Shown here: one piece after another, positions 1-4,739 of the stretch
Layout: each line of letters starts with the position of its first letter
Position numbering within the stretch: the stretch's first letter is position 1
NCBI GenBank assembly: GCA_021107835.1
Contig: JAIOSD010000013.1
Span: forward strand, 1 to 5,634
Length of the DNA: 5,634 bases
From: an archaeon
GTDB lineage: Archaea > Nanobdellota > Nanobdellia > SCGC-AAA011-G17 > PNOQ01
Reading direction: 5' to 3'
Made by a program: the position numbers and the translations under genes
The notes under the pieces: generated by a model
What the model was told of the DNA's origin: nothing
Seen by the model: only the letters and a program-made list of their open reading frames with translations
Databases searched by the model: none

Positions 1-867
1 ACCATCACAATCCTCACCAGAGTCTATTCCCCCATCACCACAATCATCACTACTACTTGTTGTTCCCTTATTATGTACTAAAATTCCTTCTGCGAAAAAA
101 GTATTTCCAACAACATTCTTTAAATTATAAGTTTGAACCGTTCCTTCAACATATTTTATACTTTCAATAGAAACCCATCCAGTTTTAGTATATAATTCAT
201 TCATATCTTTCAAATAACTTACACTCATCTTAGCATCAATGTAAGTAATTCTTGGTTCAATAGAAGCCCATCCAACACATTTAGAATTTCTTGCATAAAT
301 CGGATGCTCATTAGTTACTTTTAATTGTGTTCCATCAATTAAATCAATAATATAATAACCTTCTCTGATAGGGGATTCTAATTCTAAAACTTCTGCTTTG
401 TTATATTTTCCACCTAAAACATAATCTCCAACTTTAATTTCCTCTATTCTTTTTTGAGAACCATCAGCCATTAAAACCATTGTACCTTTTACAAAACAAG
501 AAGTAGGTGGATCGTCATCATCTTCAGCACAAACAGAATTATCAGCACCTAAAGTAAAATCAATTCCTTCGCTTATACCATATGGAACATAATCATAAGT
601 ACCCAATAACTCCCCCCCAGCAGAAAAATCAACATCAAAAGTATCATCAGCATCAATAAGCACAGTATAAAGACCATTAGAAATAGAAACTGTTTGTGTA
701 AATTCATCAGTCTCATTATACCATTTTACAACTAAATTCCCACTACTAACAAGAGAATCATCAGCACAAGAAATAGTTCCACTAAAAATATGAAAGGATG
801 GCGGGGCTGCAATAACAATAGCAGGTAGAATAAGTATCATTAATAAAATTATTATGCCTCTTTTCAT
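1..867 (-). CDS. Secreted surface protein with internal Hint (intein-like) domain, 3' end beyond window
   Basis: Reading the minus strand from the ATG at 867 gives 289 codons without a stop; the frame is still open at base 1, so the gene is 3'-partial. Residues 1-20/21 form a signal peptide (Lys-Arg, then a long Ile/Leu core, cleavage near VIA-APP). Residues 24-109 look like a beta-sandwich (alternating hydrophobic strands, NGLYTVLIDADD), with C34 and C113 as a possible disulfide. An acidic linker (DDDDPPTS) leads into a full Hint domain, residues 124-266. After it comes a Ser/Thr linker and CGDGGIDSGEDCDG, which resembles the CGDG-x-GE-CD pattern of Myxococcus-type Cys-rich (DUF4215-like) repeats. 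The protein is probably exported and self-processed outside the cell. I chose the first Met because it gives the basic n-region and has a TATA box 29 bases upstream. What the exteins bind is unknown. Confidence 0.92.
   Translation of the reverse strand, partial: MKRGIIILLMILILPAIVIAAPPSFHIFSGTISCADDSLVSSGNLVVKWYNETDEFTQTVSISNGLYTVLIDADDTFDVDFSAGGELLGTYDYVPYGISEGIDFTLGADNSVCAEDDDDPPTSCFVKGTMVLMADGSQKRIEEIKVGDYVLGGKYNKAEVLELESPIREGYYIIDLIDGTQLKVTNEHPIYARNSKCVGWASIEPRITYIDAKMSVSYLKDMNELYTKTGWVSIESIKYVEGTVQTYNLKNVVGNTFFAEGILVHNKGTTSSSDDCGDGGIDSGEDCDG
70..498 (-). other. Hint / bacterial-intein-like autoprocessing domain, endonuclease-free, +1 Lys
   Basis: This region encodes residues 124-266 of the protein starting at 867. 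The N-terminal block is C124-FVKGT, then ADGS and IEEIKVGDYVLGG, the classic Hint block A with the Cys1 nucleophile. Block B is LKVTNEHPIYAR, with T185-x-x-H188 that activates the N-terminal scissile bond. The C-terminal block is VQTYNLKNVVGNTFFAEG followed by ILVHN, with penultimate H265 and terminal N266. At 143 residues there is no room for a homing endonuclease. The +1 residue is K267, not Cys/Ser/Thr, so classical splicing is not expected. In known intein-like (BIL type A) and related Hint families this arrangement supports N- and C-terminal cleavage, and sometimes splicing. Lying in a non-conserved secreted protein also favours BIL over a selfish intein. Confidence 0.9.
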
Positions 868-891
868 AATATCTTTATTAACATATTACCC

Positions 892-900
892 ATATTTAAA
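892..900 (-). promoter_or_regulatory. TATA box of the Hint-protein gene
   Basis: The minus strand reads TTTAAATAT, centred about 29 bases before the ATG at 867, with a purine-rich BRE-like GATAGA directly upstream. No Shine-Dalgarno sequence precedes the start, so a leaderless or very short-leader transcript is inferred. Confidence 0.5.
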
Positions 901-913
901 TCTATCGGATAGA
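901..913. promoter_or_regulatory. Candidate operator: 13-bp perfect palindrome between divergent promoters
   Basis: TCTATC-G-GATAGA is a perfect 6+6 inverted repeat with a one-base centre. It abuts the minus-strand TATA box (892-900) and lies five bases before the plus-strand one (919-926), overlapping the expected BRE of the minus-strand promoter. A dimeric regulator bound here could control both genes. This is inferred from position and symmetry only; in an AT-rich gap a chance palindrome is possible. Confidence 0.35.
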
Positions 914-918
914 AATTC

Positions 919-926
919 TTAAATAA
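919..926 (+). promoter_or_regulatory. TATA box of the endonuclease IV-like gene
   Basis: TTAAATAA is centred 25-26 bases before the ATG at 948, the archaeal TATA-to-transcription-start distance. The start would therefore fall on or next to the ATG. The bases before the ATG (caaacaaaaaaataaac) contain no ribosome binding site. Confidence 0.5.
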
Positions 927-947
927 TTAACAAACAAAAAAATAAAC

Positions 948-1718
948 ATGATAAAAATAGGTCCTGCAGCAATAGGTGGAGCAAAACAAGCAGAAGAAAA
1001 TTTAAACTTCATCAAAAAAAATAATTTAAAAGCAGCAGAAGTTTCATTCACTAGGGGAATTTATTTAAAAAAACCAGATGCAATAAGAATTGGAAAAATA
1101 GCTAAAACTTTAAAAATAGATTTATCAGTTCATGCACCATATTACATCAATCTAAATTCAAAAGAAAAACATAAAGTAATCCAAAGCAAACAAAGAATTA
1201 TGATATCTTGTGAACTAGGGCATTATTTAAAAGCAAAGTACATAGTTTTCCATCCAGGATACTACGGAAAAGATTCTATAGAAGAAACATATGAAAAAAT
1301 AAAACAAGAAATAATAAACTTAAACGACACAAGAAAAGAACATAATCTAAAACCAAAATTAGCACCAGAAACAACAGGAAAAATAAATGTTTTTGGAGAT
1401 TTAGATCAAACACTAGATTTAGTTAAACAAACAAAATGTTCTTTCTGTATTGACTTCGCTCATCTAAAAGCTAGAAATTTAGGAAAATTAGACCTAAAAG
1501 AAATAATTAAAAAAATAAAAAAATTTAAACATGTTCACTGCCATTACTCTGGAATAAACTATGGGCCAAAAGGAGAAAAAAATCACATTCCAATTAATAA
1601 AAAAGAAACAACAGAATTACTAAAGGCTCTTAAAAAAATTAATTGTACAATAATCTGTGAAGCTCCAGACACTTATGGAGACTCAATTAAAATGAATAAA
1701 ATATTAGAAAAAATTTAA
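948..1718 (+). CDS. Endonuclease IV-like AP endonuclease (TIM-barrel, divergent archaeal type)
   Basis: The 256-residue product has the metal-ligand motifs of the endonuclease IV (Nfo/AP2Ec) family in order: SVHAPYYINL (H62), VFHPGYY (H102), APETTGK (E141), CIDFAH (D169, H172), HVHCHYSG (H197), GEKNH (H213) and ICEAPD (E238). By comparison with E. coli endonuclease IV these are the Zn ligands of a TIM barrel that cuts the backbone 5' of abasic sites in base excision repair. The position matching E. coli Asp229 is not Asp (E210-K-N-H213), as I recall for a group of archaeal relatives, so the substrate could differ. The length is somewhat shorter than the usual 280 or so residues. The protein is Lys-rich and cytosolic. 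Its stop shares TTTAAA with the stop of the convergent antitoxin-like gene (4-base overlap). A specialised nuclease or sugar isomerase-like role cannot be excluded. Confidence 0.9.
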   Translation: MIKIGPAAIGGAKQAEENLNFIKKNNLKAAEVSFTRGIYLKKPDAIRIGKIAKTLKIDLSVHAPYYINLNSKEKHKVIQSKQRIMISCELGHYLKAKYIVFHPGYYGKDSIEETYEKIKQEIINLNDTRKEHNLKPKLAPETTGKINVFGDLDQTLDLVKQTKCSFCIDFAHLKARNLGKLDLKEIIKKIKKFKHVHCHYSGINYGPKGEKNHIPINKKETTELLKALKKINCTIICEAPDTYGDSIKMNKILEKI

Positions 1719-1728
1719 ATCCTTTTTT
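1708..1728. terminator. Bidirectional T-tract at convergent gene ends
   Basis: T6 on the plus strand (1723-1728) follows the endonuclease stop, and A6 at 1708-1713 gives T6 on the minus strand after the antitoxin-like stop. Archaeal termination often needs only U-tracts, so each could end the opposing transcript. No hairpin is evident. Confidence 0.3.
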
Positions 1729-1927
1729 CAGTTTCCTCTTGTGTAAAAAATTTTCCAAGCTCAACTCTTTTTACAGCTTCATCAATATCTTTTTTAGTTT
1801 CTTCGGTTAACTCAAAATCTTCTTCTATCAATCTTTCAACAACATCATTATAAGTTTCTCTTTCATAAATTTTTCTAGCATTTAAAGTATTTTTCACATC
1901 ATCAGAAATTTGTATTGTAATTGCCAT
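1715..1927 (-). CDS. VapB/RelB-like orphan antitoxin, ribbon-helix-helix type
   Basis: The 70-residue protein begins MAITIQISDDVKNTL, a beta-strand followed by a helix. ERETYNDVVERLIEED (residues 22-37) forms the second helix; ETYxDVxxRL is typical of short archaeal VapB-type antitoxins (DUF7557-like). Residues 40-70 (TEETKKDIDEAVKR, then LGKFFTQEETEKRI) resemble the toxin-wrapping tail of RelB-like antitoxins. The N-terminus should dimerise and bind DNA. No toxin gene follows: the next gene downstream is the convergent endonuclease, which overlaps by 4 bases, and the gene upstream is an RNA methyltransferase 36 bases away. It is therefore a solitary antitoxin, a remnant of a lost pair, or a small regulator. 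The start is the only good Met, and no Shine-Dalgarno precedes it. Confidence 0.82.
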   Translation of the reverse strand: MAITIQISDDVKNTLNARKIYERETYNDVVERLIEEDFELTEETKKDIDEAVKRVELGKFFTQEETEKRI

Positions 1928-1951
1928 TTTTTATTATAACAAACGATAAGA

Positions 1952-1968
1952 GATTATAAGTATTTATA
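1952..1968 (-). promoter_or_regulatory. Candidate TATA elements of the antitoxin-like gene
   Basis: Two minus-strand AT elements precede the start at 1927: TATAAATA (1961-1968, about 37 bases upstream, overlapping the stop of the methyltransferase gene) and TTATAATC (1952-1959, about 28 bases upstream). The second fits a leaderless start. ATAAG occurs at 1946-1950 and 1956-1960, 10 bases apart on the plus strand, which could be a ribbon-helix-helix operator. This is weak evidence. Confidence 0.3.
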
Positions 1969-2884
1969 CCCCTTTCGTTTTCTTTATCTTAGCTACAAAA
2001 AACCCATCCGTTCCATTATCTTGTGGCCAAATACGCAAACATTTTCCAACTTCTTTATTATAACAAACCCCCCCAAACTCTAAAACAGGGGAACTAGACT
2101 TCAATCCATCTAAACCAATCTTAGAAACTTTTGCATTAGAAAAACAATCCAACAAATAACTAACAACACCTTCATCTTCTTCAGGCTCTAAACTACAAGT
2201 TGAATAAACCATAGTGCCTCCAACTCGAAGATTTTCAAAGGCAGTTTTAATCAATTGTTTTTGTATTCCAACTAATCTCCTAACACCATTAGGATTCCAT
2301 TCTAAAATAGTACGAGGGCTTTTACTAATTGTTCCAGTACCAGAACAAGGAGCATCCAATAATATCTTATCAAACTCAAATCCACGCAAAAAACGACCTT
2401 CAACCAAACTAGAAAGATAATTATAAACTCCACATCTCTGCAAATTCATAGTCAACGCTTTCATCCTATTATAATTATTATCATTAGCAATAATAAATCC
2501 TTTATTTTTCATCTTAGCAGCAATTTGAGTAGTCTTCGAACCAGGAGCAGCAGCCATATCCAAAACAAAATCAATAGGTTTAGGATTCAAAATTTCAACA
2601 GGAACCATAGACGACGCCTCTTGCACATAAAAATAACCCAAACCATGCTCTACCAGATTACCTAAACCACTTCCATTTCCAGAAACAAAAAAACCTTCAT
2701 TACACCAAGGAACTTGTTTCAATTTCAAATCAATTCTTTTACAAAATTCAGAAACAGAAATTTTCAAAGTATTAACTCTAATAGATTTTTCTTGTCTACT
2801 TAAACAAGACTTCTTAAACTTTTCAAAATCAGTTAAACTAGAATAACGCTCAACAAACTTTTTTTTAAATTCTTGAAAACTCAT
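1964..2884 (-). CDS. NOL1/NOP2/Sun-family RNA cytosine-5 methyltransferase
   Basis: The 306-residue SAM-dependent enzyme makes m5C in tRNA or rRNA. Visible motifs, in order: RVNTLK (36-41) of the N-terminal RNA-binding part; HGLGYFYVQEASSMVP (80-95); motif I LDMAAAPGSKTTQIAA (108-123), the SAM site; motif IV DAPCSGTG (177-184) with the product-release Cys C180; motif VI YSTCSLEPEEDEG (227-239) with the nucleophile C230; and the C-terminal RIWPQDNGTDGFFVAKI (284-300). Both catalytic cysteines are present, so it should be active. The length matches compact archaeal members (the Trm4/aTrm4 group) without a PUA domain; whether tRNA C48/C49 or rRNA is the target cannot be read from the sequence. 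It is the first of two minus-strand genes with a 36-base gap, so read-through into the antitoxin-like gene is plausible. Confidence 0.95.
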   Translation of the reverse strand: MSFQEFKKKFVERYSSLTDFEKFKKSCLSRQEKSIRVNTLKISVSEFCKRIDLKLKQVPWCNEGFFVSGNGSGLGNLVEHGLGYFYVQEASSMVPVEILNPKPIDFVLDMAAAPGSKTTQIAAKMKNKGFIIANDNNYNRMKALTMNLQRCGVYNYLSSLVEGRFLRGFEFDKILLDAPCSGTGTISKSPRTILEWNPNGVRRLVGIQKQLIKTAFENLRVGGTMVYSTCSLEPEEDEGVVSYLLDCFSNAKVSKIGLDGLKSSSPVLEFGGVCYNKEVGKCLRIWPQDNGTDGFFVAKIKKTKGV

Positions 2885-2905
2885 AGAAATAAAACAATTA
2901 TTAAC

Positions 2906-2913
2906 TTTAAATA
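2906..2913 (-). promoter_or_regulatory. TATA box of the m5C methyltransferase gene
   Basis: TTTAAATA on plus (minus TATTTAAA) is centred 25-26 bases before the ATG at 2884, with no Shine-Dalgarno between them. It fills the 34-base gap to the upstream gene, showing that the methyltransferase probably has its own leaderless promoter. Confidence 0.5.
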
Positions 2914-2918
2914 AGTTT

Positions 2919-4097
2919 CTAAGTACTAAAAAGATAACCTATAATATTCCAAAAGAAATTCTTTAATGGGGAGCCACGAATATCATGAGAGCAAATTCCC
3001 TCAGAAAAACCATCATCACAACAAAAACCAGTATAATATATTTTTTTCCCGCATCTACAACCAGTTGAGGGAATTACATCTTCAACAGAACAATCAACAC
3101 ACAAATCACCATCACAATTTTGATCTATTTCATCAGAACAAATTTCAACAATACCAGGATTAATCATAACATCTGCATCATCACAATCCCCATCAACAAT
3201 AGCAAGATAATTAGCCGAAAGATCATTAGCAAGAGTAAGTCCAGGTCCACTACAAAACTCAGTAATATCTCCAGTCCCATACCCATCACCATCACCATCC
3301 CCATAAACATCATACAATTCCCACCTAATATTATCATCATCATCACAATCTAAATTATTAAATGCCATTTCATCTAAGGGATATTCATAAATTCCCCTCT
3401 CGCCCCAACACACAGTATGGATTACATCGCCAGTACCAAATAAATCATGATCTTCATCTAAATAAAATTCTTGAAGATACCATAGATTCATATCAGTATC
3501 ATCACAATCAGGCCCCATAGCACAATTTTCTCCATAACCATCAGAATCAGAATCCACACAAGAAGGATTAGCTTCGTCTCCACCATTCCCACCACTAGAT
3601 CCCCCATTATCATCGTCGTCATCATCAGAACCAGAACTACAACTACTAATACTCTTTATCTCATATCTATTAACAGGACAACTAACCAATTTACCATCTA
3701 CAGAAATAGCAGGAGTAATAACAATCCTATTAACCTCGCTGGAAATATGATAATCAATTAAATAATCAAAAGAAGAACCTATATTTAAATTAGATACTCC
3801 ACGAGTTAAATAATTTCCACTATCTTCTTCAACCTCAAAAATAAATTCTTCTATAACAATACTCCCTGTATTACCTATATTAAGTTTTAATTTGTTTCCA
3901 TCTTTACAAACAACACCATAATTTAAAGAAACATTATTTTTGCAATAATCATGAGAAACTGTATCATCAACACCAATCAACTCAATTAATTCTCCACTAA
4001 ACAAAACAATAGAAACAGTCATAAGAATCATCAATAAAACAAACAATCCAGAAATGAACAAAGGATGAGCTTCGCTTTCTAGTCTTTTAAACATCAT
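2919..4097 (-). CDS. Membrane-anchored MopE-like acidic surface protein, predicted metal/calcium binding
   Basis: The product has 392 residues. A membrane anchor spans about 13-34 (FISGLFVLLMILMTVSIVLF), preceded by a short charged N-terminus. Residues 50-150 look like a beta-rich Ig-like domain (KLKLNIGNTGSIVIEEFIFEV), followed by an Asp/Gly/Ser linker (153-177). Residues 178-335 carry Asp-Cys repeats of the MopE putative metal-binding type: GPDCDDTD (196-202), NLDCDDDDN (248-256) and the fullest, DGDCDDADVMINPG...DQNCDG (302-330), with DxDxDG calcium-type loops at 182-187 and 267-272. A Cys-rich tail follows (332-370, with TGCRCGKK and TGFCC), then a hydrophobic end (379-391). It is presumably extracellular, with divalent cations and disulfides stabilising it. 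Ligand and partner are unknown. Two Met codons start the frame; the first fits the TATA spacing better. The gene lies just downstream of tRNA-Gly on the same strand. Confidence 0.88.
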   Translation of the reverse strand: MMFKRLESEAHPLFISGLFVLLMILMTVSIVLFSGELIELIGVDDTVSHDYCKNNVSLNYGVVCKDGNKLKLNIGNTGSIVIEEFIFEVEEDSGNYLTRGVSNLNIGSSFDYLIDYHISSEVNRIVITPAISVDGKLVSCPVNRYEIKSISSCSSGSDDDDDDNGGSSGGNGGDEANPSCVDSDSDGYGENCAMGPDCDDTDMNLWYLQEFYLDEDHDLFGTGDVIHTVCWGERGIYEYPLDEMAFNNLDCDDDDNIRWELYDVYGDGDGDGYGTGDITEFCSGPGLTLANDLSANYLAIVDGDCDDADVMINPGIVEICSDEIDQNCDGDLCVDCSVEDVIPSTGCRCGKKIYYTGFCCDDGFSEGICSHDIRGSPLKNFFWNIIGYLFST

Positions 4098-4118
4098 AAC
4101 AATAATTTAACTTTTCAG

Positions 4119-4126
4119 TTTAAATA
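4119..4126 (-). promoter_or_regulatory. TATA box of the MopE-like gene
   Basis: TTTAAATA (plus; TATTTAAA on minus) is centred 25-26 bases before the first Met codon at 4097 and 28-29 before the second at 4094. There is no ribosome binding site, so the first ATG as a leaderless start is favoured. Confidence 0.48.
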
Positions 4127-4136
4127 AGTTACTATA

Positions 4137-4208
4137 TGCGCGAGCCGGGACTTGAACCCGGGTCACAAGATTGGCAACCTTGTATACTAACCACTATACT
4201 ACTCGCGC
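4137..4208 (-). tRNA. tRNA-Gly (anticodon GCC)
   Basis: The 72-base cloverleaf on the minus strand has acceptor GCGCGAG/CTCGCGC with discriminator A, a D arm GTAT-AGTGGTTA-GTAT (G-U closing pairs), an anticodon stem CAAGG/TCTTG around loop TTGCCAA (anticodon GCC, Gly GGC/GGU), a variable loop TGAC, and a T arm CCGGG-TTCAAGT-CCCGG. No intron is present. CCA is not encoded (TAT follows the discriminator), so it is added after transcription. The GC-rich stems stand out from the AT-rich surroundings. Confidence 0.97.
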
Positions 4209-4239
4209 AAAACACACAAAAATAATAATCAACCCAACC

Positions 4240-4248
4240 TTTTTAAAA
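4240..4248. promoter_or_regulatory. Near-symmetric TATA element between tRNA-Gly and the methyltransferase
   Basis: TTTTTAAAA lies about 28 bases before the plus-strand ATG at 4272 and about 36 bases before the mature 5' end of the minus-strand tRNA. It could serve both directions: a leaderless mRNA to the right and a tRNA precursor with a leader of about 10 bases to the left. No other TATA-like element is as well placed in this 63-base gap. Confidence 0.42.
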
Positions 4249-4271
4249 CTTTTCAATGTTAATAAAACAAT

Positions 4272-4739
4272 ATGAATTATTATGATAAAATAGCACCAGG
4301 ATATAACGAACTACACAAAAAAGAACAATTAGAAAAAATTAATAAAATTCTAAAAACTTTAACAAAAAAAGAGATAAATTCAAAAATATTAGATGTTGGT
4401 TGTGGAACAGCACTCTACTCAAACTTCTTTAAAAACTACACTGGAATAGACCCAAGCAAAGGAATGTTAGAACAAACCAAAGCAAATGTAATCCAAGGCA
4501 ATGCAGAAAAATTACCTTTCAAAGATAACTCATTTGATATGATAATTTCAATATCAGCTATACACAATTTCAAAGATTACAAAAAAGCAATTAAAGAAAT
4601 GAAAAGAGTAGCAAAAAACAAAATAATAATAACACTATTAAAAAAATCAAAGAAATTTAAAGAAATAAAAGAATATCTAAAAGATTTCAAACAAATTGAT
4701 CAAGAAGTAGATTTAATCCTAATCAAACATCTTAAATAA
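4272..4739 (+). CDS. Small class I SAM-dependent methyltransferase (Methyltransf_11 type)
   Basis: The 155-residue protein opens with YDKIAPGYNELHKKEQ (4-19), the N-terminal signature of UbiE/Methyltransf_11-like enzymes. It then shows motif I ILDVGCGTALYS (39-50), the SAM-binding loop; TGIDPSKGML (57-66) with D60 for the ribose; and NAEKLPFKDNSFDMIISISA (77-96), the post-II/motif IV region. The C-terminal part is very short (ending IKHLK), so the last strands of the Rossmann fold are minimal and no substrate-specific domain is visible. The substrate cannot be named: small molecule, protein or RNA are all possible. Composition is rich in Lys/Asn/Ile. The ATG follows a TATA element without a ribosome binding site. 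The last 21 bases overlap the convergent membrane-protein gene. Confidence 0.9.
   Translation: MNYYDKIAPGYNELHKKEQLEKINKILKTLTKKEINSKILDVGCGTALYSNFFKNYTGIDPSKGMLEQTKANVIQGNAEKLPFKDNSFDMIISISAIHNFKDYKKAIKEMKRVAKNKIIITLLKKSKKFKEIKEYLKDFKQIDQEVDLILIKHLK

Noticed and set aside
70..498. Classical self-splicing intein with homing endonuclease
   Set aside because: The domain is only 143 residues with no LAGLIDADG or HNH motif, the +1 residue is Lys, and the host protein is not a conserved enzyme.
2214..2420. 68-codon plus-strand open frame
   Set aside because: It lies wholly opposite the m5C methyltransferase, whose catalytic motifs are intact. There is no family resemblance and no promoter.
3280..3350. 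ATC/CATCAC-type short repeats resembling a microsatellite or CRISPR-like array
   Set aside because: They are codons for Asp and Gly in metal-binding loops, in frame and irregular, with no repeat-spacer structure.
2966..3353. Plus- and minus-strand small open frames (2966-3163, 3120-3353, 3164-3346) rich in His/Asn/Ile/Met
   Set aside because: They are shadows of the Asp-rich codons (GAT/GAC runs) of the MopE-like gene in other frames; their low-complexity translation has no fold features.
4098..4136. tRNA-Gly as an integration (att) site
   Set aside because: No integrase gene and no second copy of the tRNA 3' end occurs in the window; both flanks look like ordinary chromosomal genes.
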